Source of the DNA: CAZYFH01 sp964646815
Lineage (GTDB): Bacteria; Acidobacteriota; Vicinamibacteria; Vicinamibacterales; UBA8438
Assembly (NCBI GenBank): GCA_964646815.1
Contig: CAZYFH010000013.1
Coordinates: 16,465 to 80,464, forward strand
DNA: 64,000 bases
Direction of reading: 5' to 3'
The position numbers and the translations under genes are program-made. The notes under the pieces are model-generated. The model saw only the letters and a list, made by a program, of their open reading frames with translations. It made no database searches and was not told where the DNA came from. Shown here one piece after another: positions 1 to 8,243 of this stretch. Every line of letters starts with the position of its first letter. The stretch's first letter is position 1.

Positions 1-777
1 ACCTATCTGACCGTCGCCGACATGCACGCGATCCAGCAGGACCAGTTCGCGATTGCGGCTCGCGTCCTGCTCCCGTTGCTCGACGACCTGGGCTCGGACG
101 ATGCGGAGGTGCGCCACGCGCTCGAGCTACTACACGGCTGGGACAAGCGGCTCGACAAGGACTCGGTGACCGCCGCGATCTACATCGCGTGGGAGCGACG
201 CCTGCGCGCACATGCCGAGCGGATGTTCGTCCCCGCGGGCGCGCGCATGAACGTGCCCACGGTGCGGCTGCTCGACTGGTACACAGCGCCCGATGGCCAC
301 TTCGGCGACGACCCGATCGCGGGGCGGGACGCCCTGTTGATCCAGAGCATACGGGAAGCGCTGGACGACCTGCATGAGCGTCTCGGCGACGACATGACCG
401 AGTGGCGCTACGGCGATCCGCGTTACAAGCACATCGCCATCCGCCACGTGATGAGTGAGGTCGTGAACGCGGAGATGCGCGAAGCGCTCGACGTGGGACC
501 GGCGCCGCGAGGGGGGACATCTTACACGGTCAACCCGACGAGCAGCGGTGACAACCAGACCAGCGGTCCGTCCTACCGAATCATCGCGGACACGTCGGAC
601 TGGGACAACTCGGTGGCCACGATCAACGTGCCAGGGCAATCCGGCAACCCCGACAGCCCGCACTATCGCGACCTGTTCGAGCTGTACGCCGCTGGCAAGC
701 ACACACCGATCTTCTTCTCCCGAGAGAAAGTGGAATCGGTGACCGAGCGGACGCTGCACCTGGTGCCGGCGCGATGA
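1..777 (+). CDS. Penicillin acylase family protein, C-terminal part
   Basis: The reading frame is already open at base 1, so the gene starts upstream of the window; about 258 C-terminal codons are visible. The segment carries sequence typical of the end of the beta chain of penicillin/cephalosporin acylase-like N-terminal-nucleophile hydrolases: an early 'LTVADMHAIQQDQ' stretch, then 'SYRIIADTSDWDNS' followed by 'NVPGQSGNPDSPHY' and 'LFELYAAGKHTPIFFSRE'. Such enzymes hydrolyse amide bonds, often of N-acyl compounds such as acyl-homoserine lactones, and usually act in the periplasm after autocleavage. The nucleophilic Ser and the signal peptide would lie upstream and cannot be checked. The family call is firm; the substrate is unknown. 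Confidence 0.85.
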   Translation, partial: TYLTVADMHAIQQDQFAIAARVLLPLLDDLGSDDAEVRHALELLHGWDKRLDKDSVTAAIYIAWERRLRAHAERMFVPAGARMNVPTVRLLDWYTAPDGHFGDDPIAGRDALLIQSIREALDDLHERLGDDMTEWRYGDPRYKHIAIRHVMSEVVNAEMREALDVGPAPRGGTSYTVNPTSSGDNQTSGPSYRIIADTSDWDNSVATINVPGQSGNPDSPHYRDLFELYAAGKHTPIFFSREKVESVTERTLHLVPAR

Positions 778-838
778 ATCCCAACCCCTATCCTCAGATG
801 ACGACCAGGTTCTCTGTCCGGCGGATGCAAACGGTCTC

Positions 839-1138
839 ATGCCCCTGAGCAGAGGAGATCAATTGGGACCGTACGAAGTCACGGGCGAGCTTGGGGCCGG
901 CGGCATGGGCATCGTCCTCCGCGCCAACGACACGCAACTGAACCGCGACGCCGCGCTGAAGATACTCCCCGCCGTCTTCGCCGCAGATCCCGATCGCCTC
1001 GCGCGGTTCCAACGCGAAGCCCAGCGTCTGGCCGGCCTCAACCACCCTGGCATCGCTGCTATCTACGGCATCGAGGAAACCGAGCCCACTCGCCCACGCG
1101 ACCTTCGCTCTACCTCATCGTCGGCATCGAGAGACTGA
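839..1138 (+). pseudogene. Ser/Thr protein kinase stub (N-lobe only)
   Basis: The 99-residue product starts like acidobacterial eukaryotic-type kinases: 'LGPYEV', glycine loop GAGGMG, the ATP-binding Lys in 'AALKILP', then 'RFQREAQRLAGLNHPGIA'. Homology stops around residue 80 at 'IYGIEETE'; the tail is Arg/Ser-rich and unrelated. The catalytic HRD loop, the DFG motif and the C-lobe are absent, so it cannot be an active kinase. Its end overlaps the 3' end of the convergent mmsA-like gene by 29 bases, which suggests the missing part was lost by deletion at that junction. A very similar N-lobe appears in the kinase pseudogene at 13092-13768. Confidence 0.75.
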
Positions 1139-2618
1139 CCGCGTCCGGCGCGTCCGGCCAGCGCTTCGTGACGACTTTCGTGCGCGTGTAGAACTTCACA
1201 CCGTCGGCGCCATGGACATGCAGGTCGCCGAACAGCGAATCCTTCCAACCCCCGAAGGAAAAGAACGCCATCGGCACCGGGATCGGCACGTTGACGCCGA
1301 CCATGCCGACTTCGATTTCGTGCTCGAACCGGCGCGCGGCCGCCCCGGAGGCAGTGAAGACGGCCGTGCCGTTGCCGTAGGGGTTCCGGTTGACTAGCGC
1401 GATTGCCTCGTCGAGCGACGTCGTGCGGACGACGACGAGGACTGGACCGAAGATCTCGTCGCGGTAGATCCTCATCTCCGGCATGACATGGTCGAATAGC
1501 GTCGGTCCCACGAAATAGCCGCCCTCGCCCCCATCGACCACAACGTCCCGACCGTCGACCACCAGCGTCGCCCCTTCGCCGGCGCCGATGTCGATGTAGC
1601 CGGTCACACGTTCGAGGTGCTCGCGGGTGACGAGCGGCCCCATCTCGACGCCGGCACGGTTGCCTGGGCCGATCACCAGCGCCGACGCTCGTTCGCCGAG
1701 CTTCGCCACGAGCCGGTCGCCCGCCTCCCCGACGGCGACAACCGCCGAGATGGCCATGCAGCGCTCGCCGGCAGAGCCGTAGGCGGCTCCGATCAGCGCG
1801 TCGGCGGCGCCGTCGAGGTCGGCATCGGGCAGCACCACCGCGTGGTTCTTCGCCCCGCCGAGCGCTTGGACGCGCTTCCCGTTGTTCGTCGCAGTCTCGT
1901 AGACGTATCGCGCGACCGGCGTGGAGCCGACGAACGACACGGCCGCCACGTCTGGATGGGCGAGCAGCGCGTCGACGGCCTCCTTGTCGCCGTGGACGAC
2001 GTTCAGCACGCCGTCGGGCAGCCCAGCATCCTGGAACAGCCGCGCCAGCAGCATGCTGGCCGACGGGTCCTTTTCCGATGGCTTCAGGACGAACGTGTTG
2101 CCGCACGCGAGGGCGACCGGGATCATCCACAATGGCACCATGACCGGAAAATTGAAGGGGCTGATGCCGGCGCAGACGCCGAGCGGCTGCTTCAAGGTAT
2201 GCGAGTCGATCCCGGTCCCCACGTTGTCGGAGTGCTCGCCCTTCAGCAGATGCGGGATCCCGGTGGCGAACTCGATCACCTCGAGGCCCCGCTGCACCGA
2301 CCCGACCGCATCCGGGAGGGTCTTGCCGTGTTCGATGGTGATGGATCGCGCCAGATCATCCTTGTGCCGGTCGACGAGGTCGCGCACCTTCATCAGCGTC
2401 CTCGCGCGACCGAGGGGCGAGGTCGCCCGCCACGCCGGCCACGCCGCCTGGGCCGCCGCGACCGCCCGATCGACATCCTCGACCGTGGCAAAGGACACGT
2501 GCCGCACCACTTCCCCGGTGGCCGAGTTCGTGACCTGACCGTGTCGGGCTCCAGCGCTCGCAGTGTCGCGTCCGTTGATCCAGAACGGCACCGTTGCTGT
2601 CGCGGCGTCTGTCGTCAT
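1110..2618 (-). CDS. mmsA: Methylmalonate-semialdehyde dehydrogenase (CoA-acylating)
   Basis: This 502-residue enzyme has the normal family length. It oxidises methylmalonate or malonate semialdehyde to propionyl- or acetyl-CoA with NAD and CoA, in valine, pyrimidine or inositol breakdown. Visible family signatures are 'PFNFPVMVPLWMIPVALACGN', 'LKPSEKDPSAS', 'FVGSTPVARYVY', 'ALGGAKNHAVVLPDAD', the catalytic Cys near residue 287 in 'GERCMAIS', and 'EIFGPVLVVV'. The start at 2618 is preferred because GGAGG lies seven bases before it; an in-frame ATG six codons upstream lacks such a site. It lies 48 bases downstream of the GMC oxidoreductase on the same strand, so an alcohol-to-aldehyde-to-acyl-CoA route is plausible but inferred. 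Confidence 0.9.
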   Translation of the reverse strand: MTTDAATATVPFWINGRDTASAGARHGQVTNSATGEVVRHVSFATVEDVDRAVAAAQAAWPAWRATSPLGRARTLMKVRDLVDRHKDDLARSITIEHGKTLPDAVGSVQRGLEVIEFATGIPHLLKGEHSDNVGTGIDSHTLKQPLGVCAGISPFNFPVMVPLWMIPVALACGNTFVLKPSEKDPSASMLLARLFQDAGLPDGVLNVVHGDKEAVDALLAHPDVAAVSFVGSTPVARYVYETATNNGKRVQALGGAKNHAVVLPDADLDGAADALIGAAYGSAGERCMAISAVVAVGEAGDRLVAKLGERASALVIGPGNRAGVEMGPLVTREHLERVTGYIDIGAGEGATLVVDGRDVVVDGGEGGYFVGPTLFDHVMPEMRIYRDEIFGPVLVVVRTTSLDEAIALVNRNPYGNGTAVFTASGAAARRFEHEIEVGMVGVNVPIPVPMAFFSFGGWKDSLFGDLHVHGADGVKFYTRTKVVTKRWPDAPDAVSLSMPTMR

Positions 2619-2666
2619 CGTGCTTCCTCCGGCCATCTCTCAGTGTCGAGGCGTTCGACTCGCGAG

Positions 2667-4268
2667 TCAACGCACGTCCTGGCGCACGAACTCCGCTCCT
2701 TTCTCGGCGATCATCACCGTCGGCGCATTCGTGTTGCCCGACGTGATCCGCGGCATGATGGACGCATCGATCACGCGGAGCCCCGCAATGCCGCGCACCG
2801 CTAGCCGATCGTCGACGACGGCCAGCTCATCGTGCCCCATCTTGCAGGTGCCGATCGGGTGGAAGATGGTTGTGCCGAGGTCGGCGGCCGCGGCCGTCAA
2901 CTCCGCGTCGGTTTCGAGAGCCGGTCCCGGTTTCCATTCCATCGGCTCGAAGCGTGCGAGCGCGTGCGCCGCCATGATGCGTCGCGTGGCCCGCAGACCC
3001 GCCAGCGCGACCTGCCGGTCGGCATCCGTCGAGAGGTAATTCAGCGTGATTGCCGGCGCGTCGAGCGGGTCGGCGCTCTTGACACGCACATGCCCCCGAC
3101 TCGTCGGCTGGAGGTTGCACACCGACGGCGTGATCGCATCAAAGGTGTGCAGCGGGTCGCCGAATTTGTCGAGCGACAACGGCTGCACGTGCCACTCCAT
3201 GTTCGCAGATGCCCGCGACGGATCGCTCTTGGCGAACGCCCCCAGCTGCGATGGCGGCATGGTCAGCGGCCCGGTCTTGAACAGCAGATACTCGAGGCCC
3301 ATCGCTGCCTTCCCGAAGAGCGAGTTCACCCGCCGATTCAAAGTGACGGTGTTCTGCACCTTGAAGATCGTGCGAACCTGCAAGTGGTCGTGCAAGTTCT
3401 CGCCGACGCCGCGCAGGTCGTGCACGACGGCGATGCCCCGCTCTCGCAGCACGGCGCCCGGACCGATGCCCGAGAGCTGTAGGATTTGCGGCGACCCGAT
3501 GGAGCCGGCAGCGAGGATGACTTCGCGCCGAGCGTCGAGGACCTCGCCGCCGCCGACCAGCGCGACCCCTGTCGCACGCTTACCGGCCTCCCTGGAGTCG
3601 ACGACGACCCGTTCTACCTGGGCATTGACGCGCACCGTCAGATTGGCCCGGTGCCGGATGGGACGTAAATACGCCTTCGTACCGCTCCAGCGCCGGCCGG
3701 CACGCTGGTTCATCTGGAAGTAGGCGTTCCCGAAATTGTCGCCGCGGTTGAACTCGGTGATCTTCGGAATGCCGCATTCCTCCGCGGCGTCGCGCCACGC
3801 CTCGAGGATCTCCCAGCTGACCCGCTTTTCCTCGACGCGCATCTCGCCGCCGACGCCGTGGAAGTCATCGGCGCCGTGCTGGTAATCTTCCGACCGCTTA
3901 AATACCGGCAGCACATCGTCCCACGACCAGCCGCGGTTGCCGAGCGAGGCCCAGTGGTCGTAGTCGCTCTTCTGCCCGCGCATGTAGATCATCGCGTTGA
4001 TCGATGAGCATCCGCCGAGCACCTTGCCGCGGGCGTAGCCGATGGCGCGACCGTTCAGACCAGGGTCGGGCTCGGTTCGGTAGCACCAATCGGTTCGGGG
4101 ATTCCCGATCGTGTAGAGGTAACCGACCGGGATGTCGATCCAGAAGTAGTCGTCCTCGTCGCCTGCCTCCAGCAGGAGCACCGCGACGTCCGCGTCAGCC
4201 GACAGCCGGTTGGCGAGCACACACCCGGCGGTGCCACCCCCGATGATGATGTAGTCGTAGGCTGCCAC
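2667..4268 (-). CDS. GMC family flavin-dependent alcohol/choline dehydrogenase-like
   Basis: The 533-residue protein has the full length of glucose-methanol-choline oxidoreductases. It opens with the FAD dinucleotide-binding motif 'IIIGGGTAGCVLANRL' and an acidic end to the second strand ('LLLEAGDED'). Next come the GMC signature 'GKVLGGCSSINAMIYMRG', the second signature 'LAAGSIGSPQILQLSGIG', the catalytic His near residue 470 in 'FHPIGTCKMG', and the Asn pair near 512-514 in 'SGNTNAPTV'. Members oxidise primary alcohols such as choline to aldehydes. The start is GTG at 4268, directly abutting the stop codon of the PQQ stub upstream, which suggests translational coupling. The true substrate is not known; choline is only one option. 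Confidence 0.88.
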   Translation of the reverse strand: MAAYDYIIIGGGTAGCVLANRLSADADVAVLLLEAGDEDDYFWIDIPVGYLYTIGNPRTDWCYRTEPDPGLNGRAIGYARGKVLGGCSSINAMIYMRGQKSDYDHWASLGNRGWSWDDVLPVFKRSEDYQHGADDFHGVGGEMRVEEKRVSWEILEAWRDAAEECGIPKITEFNRGDNFGNAYFQMNQRAGRRWSGTKAYLRPIRHRANLTVRVNAQVERVVVDSREAGKRATGVALVGGGEVLDARREVILAAGSIGSPQILQLSGIGPGAVLRERGIAVVHDLRGVGENLHDHLQVRTIFKVQNTVTLNRRVNSLFGKAAMGLEYLLFKTGPLTMPPSQLGAFAKSDPSRASANMEWHVQPLSLDKFGDPLHTFDAITPSVCNLQPTSRGHVRVKSADPLDAPAITLNYLSTDADRQVALAGLRATRRIMAAHALARFEPMEWKPGPALETDAELTAAAADLGTTIFHPIGTCKMGHDELAVVDDRLAVRGIAGLRVIDASIMPRITSGNTNAPTVMIAEKGAEFVRQDVR

Positions 4269-4859
4269 CTACCATCCCTTAAGTGCGATGACGTCCGCCA
4301 TCGGCAAGTGCTTGACGTTCTGCGTATAGATCTTGCCGCCGGTCGCTACGGCGGTGGTGGCGAGCATTCGACAAGTGGCGAGGGCGAAGACGTGGTCGTC
4401 GACGCTGGTGTCGATCATGAGGCTGCCGTGTATGGCGAGGTTCCTGTTGACTTCGGACAGTCCGGCGATGAGGAAGTCGTCGACATCCTCCGGGACCTCC
4501 CGGCGGTGCTCCCAGACGAGGTCGCCGGTGACGGCATCGATCGCCTGGATGACGTCGTTCGGATTCGGCATGTACATGACGCCGTCGTAGACCAGCGGCG
4601 TGCCCTGCTGCCGACCCGCGGTCAACCCACGCGACCAGACCATCCGTAGCTCGCCGACGTTGCCTCGGTCGATCTCGTCGAGCGGGCTGTAACCCCACCC
4701 GTCGAGCGTTCGACGCCACATCAGCCAGTCGCCGGGCGCCGGATCCTGGAGCATCGCGTCGGTGACGGGAACGAAGTCGGATGACTGCGCGTGGGCAATG
4801 GTCGGGATGAACGTGAACAGCGCGATCGCCATTGCAACGACGGGGAGAATTCGTGGCAT
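4269..4859 (-). pseudogene. Truncated PQQ-dependent dehydrogenase (N-terminal stub)
   Basis: The 196-residue product starts with a clear signal peptide ending 'TIAHA', then the opening of quinoprotein alcohol dehydrogenases: 'FVPVTDAMLQDPAPGDWLMW', 'RTLDGWGYSPLDEI', 'PLVYDGVMYMPNP', 'AIDAVTGDLVWEHRRE'. It closely resembles the start of the full-length homologue at 14836-16554, but homology fades after about residue 145. The last residues may derive from the far end of the original gene, giving an internal deletion of roughly 400 codons. AGGAG lies seven bases before the ATG at 4859, so translation can still start. The PQQ site cannot form. The stop codon directly precedes the GTG of the GMC gene, so the stub may survive as a translated leader. 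Confidence 0.75.
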
Positions 4860-4978
4860 GTCAAGACTCCTGGCCCCGTGGAGTCCTTGCGCCACGCGGG
4901 CACGAGGACTTCGCGCAGTGTAGCCGCGATCGGCGCATCCGAGAAAGACCGTGGGAGCGCCCGTTCAGGACATCCGCA

Positions 4979-5671
4979 TCAGCGGCTCAGCATTCCCTCG
5001 ACCATCTCCAAGTGCTTTGGCATACCGGTCGTTCGATACATCTCGGTCGCCTCGCCGAGGAGCGCTTGCACCTTGCCGCGGTCGCCGGGCGCGTTGCAGT
5101 CGAGAAGCATCCGCGCGTACTAGCGGCGGACCTCAGACGGGGCGATCTCGTGAGGAAGGTCGTGGGCCTGCTTCAGAGCCGTTTCGTAGTGCTCCTGTGC
5201 GGCGTCCCACTGCCTGCCACATGCGGCGGCGATGCCGGCGACCATCTGCCAGAAGCGTGACGAAATGAGGCTGACGCACGACCCCCGTTCTAGACCGCGT
5301 ACAAGGGCGGGATATAGGTTGCCTGCGTCTGGCTTTCGACCGAGAACGGCTAGGCTTTCCGCAACATGGAGCAGGAGATCCCAGTCCCCCTTCGGATTGT
5401 CCTCCTTCATCGCCAACGCCATGGACCTCGCGCGCTCGAGATGGTCCAGCTCGACGCTCCCGGCATACGCGCCGGCCACCAGAGCGGCGCTGGAAACCGC
5501 GCTCGTTATAAAGGATGCCTGGTCGAGCGGCCTCGCGGCGGCAAAGTCGGCGTCTGTAGACTGATCGTCGCCCCTCAAGCATCGTACGCACGCTCGGCAG
5601 CCGTAGCCGGCTGGGTCCGTGTCGCTGGGACCACTCGACGACACGACCCCAACGGTCATCCGACACAGCAA
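4979..5671 (-). pseudogene. TPR-containing ATPase/cyclase-type protein, C-terminal remnant with amber stop
   Basis: One reading frame encodes helical repeats such as 'HLERARSMALAMKE', 'LLLHVAESLAVLGRK', 'WQMVAGIAAACGRQWDAAQE' and 'HYETALKQAHDLP', like the C-terminal tetratricopeptide region of large signalling ATPases. The frame meets a TAG at 5120-5122, but the same frame continues with fitting sequence ('YARMLLDCNAPGDRG', 'LLGEATEMYRTTGMPKHLEM') to a natural stop at 4979. The N-terminal domains are absent; upstream of about 5560 the frame loses family character. It is a degraded gene with a nonsense mutation. The parent family assignment is moderate. Confidence 0.6.
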
Positions 5672-5816
5672 GATCGCCCTTGGTCACGCGTGGGCGACAC
5701 GTCATCCAACCCCGGTCGGGAATGCCCGATCGCGGCGCCGGATGCCATGAGAGCGCATCCGTCACGGCCGCCTCTTGGTCTCCTGGGTCGGGGACCGCGG
5801 CCGTTGCCGGCGAGCA

Positions 5817-6908
5817 TCACGGCTCGGGGGAACGAAAGCGCTCCACGTGCGGACCAAGAAAGCGCGCAACAGCCGTCGCTCCGGTCGGCGTGAAATGGAT
5901 GCGGTCCTCCCCGTAGGCTTCCTCGAACCAGTCGCGCCTCTCGGAGTCCCGTGTCACCGTCGCAAGAAAATCGACGAGCGTGCACTGCGGCTCCCGGCAC
6001 AGCTCCCGCAGCTCGGCCAATCGCCCGGCGTACTGCGCGTCGCCCCCCTCCAGGTTCCACGGCGCCAGCATGACCAGCAACGGAATGCCGGCGGTGGTCA
6101 GCGCGCGGGACAGCCGCGCGAAGTGAGCAGGATAGAACGACCGGTCTGCGTTGCGACTCAACGCTTGCGACCCTCCGACCGGCGGCGTGCCGTCAGGCCC
6201 CAGCTGGTAGCGCCCCCACTCACGGACCTGCCCGCTCACGCGCCGGCGGATTTGATACTCGGTCAACCGGACGAGGTGAGAGCGATACAGCAGCCGTCTG
6301 AGCCGGGAGACGTCCGGGCGGTCGAACAGCGAGAGAAACCGCGTCCGGGACTCTTGGATCGCGAGCAGCGCTTGTAGCTCGAGAGTGAACGCGTCCCAAT
6401 CGTTCAAGCAGACCACCAGCACAGCGAGGTCCGGTTCAAAACGGGGCACGAGAACCCTTGCCTGCTCCGCCTCCTGGATAATGCCGTAGCCTGGCACCCC
6501 GAAGTTGAACACCTCCACCCCCGCCACCGATTCGTCGAGCAGGCCCTCCAGCCGGTTTGGAATGGTCTCATCTACGGCCAGGTGGAGTCCGTAGATGAGC
6601 GAATCGCCTAGCATCGCCACCCGAAATACCCCCGCCGGCTTCTGGCGCGTCGTCTCGGCCCCTCGAAGACCCCACCTGTTGTGGTCCGACGCCCCCGGCT
6701 GCAATTCGTACATTAGCGTCCGGTTGGCAGAGAGCCTCACGGCGCCCCACTCGATCTCCGCCAGGCCGACCGGCAAGATCAGCCGAACCGCCACCTCGGC
6801 CCCGGTGACGGCGAGCGCGATGGAGCCGACGAGAAGCGCGAGCTTCGGGACCCAGGCCGGTCGCCGCACAGGGGCCCGTCTGGTCGGTAGCGGCCGCTCG
6901 GTGTCCAT
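5817..6908 (-). CDS. Membrane-anchored SGNH/GDSL-type hydrolase
   Basis: The 363-residue protein has a basic, proline-rich cytoplasmic start and one membrane helix near residues 22-46, so most of it should face the periplasm. The SGNH blocks are visible: block I 'AMLGDSLIYG' with the nucleophilic Ser near 103, a Gly block in 'FNFGVPGYGI', an Asn in 'VVCLNDWD', and the paired catalytic Asp and His near 335 and 338 in 'DRIHFTPTG'. This layout resembles AlgX/AlgJ-like and related acyl-esterases or acetyltransferases acting on cell-surface polysaccharides. Its neighbours are a pseudogene and a divergent oxidase gene, so they give no substrate hint. Confidence 0.75.
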   Translation of the reverse strand: MDTERPLPTRRAPVRRPAWVPKLALLVGSIALAVTGAEVAVRLILPVGLAEIEWGAVRLSANRTLMYELQPGASDHNRWGLRGAETTRQKPAGVFRVAMLGDSLIYGLHLAVDETIPNRLEGLLDESVAGVEVFNFGVPGYGIIQEAEQARVLVPRFEPDLAVLVVCLNDWDAFTLELQALLAIQESRTRFLSLFDRPDVSRLRRLLYRSHLVRLTEYQIRRRVSGQVREWGRYQLGPDGTPPVGGSQALSRNADRSFYPAHFARLSRALTTAGIPLLVMLAPWNLEGGDAQYAGRLAELRELCREPQCTLVDFLATVTRDSERRDWFEEAYGEDRIHFTPTGATAVARFLGPHVERFRSPEP

Positions 6909-7052
6909 AGTGGGCGTCCCTCGGATCTTCTCGACACGCGCCGCCTGCGCGTGGGTACGGCGCCACCGACTCTACCGCAGACGTTTGCGCGGCGATCTAC
7001 AGGAATGAAGGTAGGATGGTCCGACGGGCCATAACCGGGCGGAGGAGGTAGC

Positions 7053-8243
7053 GTGGGCGAGATCGAGCAGCGGTGGCGGCGAGGATTCTCGAGACGCGAG
7101 GCGCTCTCCGGTCTCGCCACCTTCCTGGCCGCGTCGCCGCTGCTCCAGGCACAACGCGACCCGTGGCCGTTGGACCGGCACCGTCGGATCCTCGGCTTTG
7201 ACGAGATGCTAACCGCCTTCGACTTCGAGCCGGTGTTCAGCGCCAACGTGCCGCTGGCCATCTACGACTACACGGCACATGGGACTGACTCCGAGTTCAC
7301 GTTGCAACGGAATCGCGACGCGTTCGATTGGGTCGAGCTCGTCGGCCGTGACGGCGTCGACCCGAAGGACGTCGATACATCGACCGAGCTCTTTGGTGTC
7401 CCGATGACGAGCCCGATCATGCTGGCGCCGACGTCCCGTCAGCGCGACCTCCATCCAGACGGCGAGCTCGGCATGCACCGCGCGGCGACGACCACCTCGA
7501 CAACAATGATCGTCAGCAACGCCTCGAGCTTCCCGTTTCCGCGCATCGCCGAGGCGGCCGGCGGGCCGCTCTGGTATCAGCTCTATGCGCGACGCGACAT
7601 CGAGTCCAATCGCCAACCGCTGGCGGACGGCCAGGCGGCCGGTGCGCAGACCGTCGTCGTCACGATCGACCAGCAGGCCTCGTACTACGAGCGCGATCTC
7701 CACGACCGAAACCTCGGGGGCATCGTGCGTGTCCCACGCGGATCGCGGCGCGAGATGAGTAACCCGTACGGGGTCGGCGACGGCCGGCTCTGGTACGAAT
7801 GGCGGCTCTTCGACGATCTCCGTCCGCTGATCGACGTCCCGATCCTCGCCAAGGGGATCTTGACCGGCGAGGGGGCCAGGAAGTGCCTCGAATATGGCGT
7901 CGAGGGCATCGTCGTCTCGAACCACGGCGGGCGAGCGATCGACTACGGTCCGTCCACGCTCGAGGTGCTCGAAGAGGTCGTCGGCGCGGTTGGCGGCCGT
8001 GTGCCCGTCTTGATCGACAGCGGGTTTCGACGCGGAAGCGACGTGCTGAAGGCGCTCGCGATCGGTGCCGACGCCGTCTGTCTCGGCCGCGCGTCCCGGT
8101 GGGGCCTCGGCGCGTTTGGCGAGCAGGGGGCGCAGAAGGTTGTCGAGATCATCAACACCGAGCTGGTGCACGCGATGGCTGCCGCCGGCTGTGCGGACCT
8201 CAAATCGATCGATCGGCGGATCGTGAGGACCAACTTTCCATGA
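7053..8243 (+). CDS. FMN-dependent alpha-hydroxy-acid oxidase/dehydrogenase (active-type)
   Basis: The 396-residue protein belongs to the lactate/glycolate oxidase family, which oxidises L-2-hydroxy acids to 2-oxo acids with FMN. Active-site residues are conserved by comparison with spinach glycolate oxidase: Tyr73 in 'YDYTAHG', Tyr in 'LWYQLY', Asp in 'VVTID', Lys267 in 'AKGILT', His291 and Arg294 in 'SNHGGR'. The start is GTG at 7053, with a strong GGAGGAGG a few bases upstream. The N-terminus 'RRGFSRREALSGLATFLAASP' looks like a twin-arginine-type leader, suggesting export. The next gene overlaps its stop as ATGA, so the pair is translationally coupled. The substrate is not determined. Confidence 0.88.
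   Translation: MGEIEQRWRRGFSRREALSGLATFLAASPLLQAQRDPWPLDRHRRILGFDEMLTAFDFEPVFSANVPLAIYDYTAHGTDSEFTLQRNRDAFDWVELVGRDGVDPKDVDTSTELFGVPMTSPIMLAPTSRQRDLHPDGELGMHRAATTTSTTMIVSNASSFPFPRIAEAAGGPLWYQLYARRDIESNRQPLADGQAAGAQTVVVTIDQQASYYERDLHDRNLGGIVRVPRGSRREMSNPYGVGDGRLWYEWRLFDDLRPLIDVPILAKGILTGEGARKCLEYGVEGIVVSNHGGRAIDYGPSTLEVLEEVVGAVGGRVPVLIDSGFRRGSDVLKALAIGADAVCLGRASRWGLGAFGEQGAQKVVEIINTELVHAMAAAGCADLKSIDRRIVRTNFP

Noticed and set aside
130..840. Long minus-strand open frame opposite the penicillin-acylase end
   Set aside because: Arg-rich mirror of a GC-rich real gene; no family features.
1617..2804. Long plus-strand open frame opposite mmsA
   Set aside because: Antisense shadow of a well-supported dehydrogenase; no domain.
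5133..5765. 210-codon minus-strand frame overlapping the TPR relic
   Set aside because: A different frame with no repeat features; the TPR frame explains the region better.
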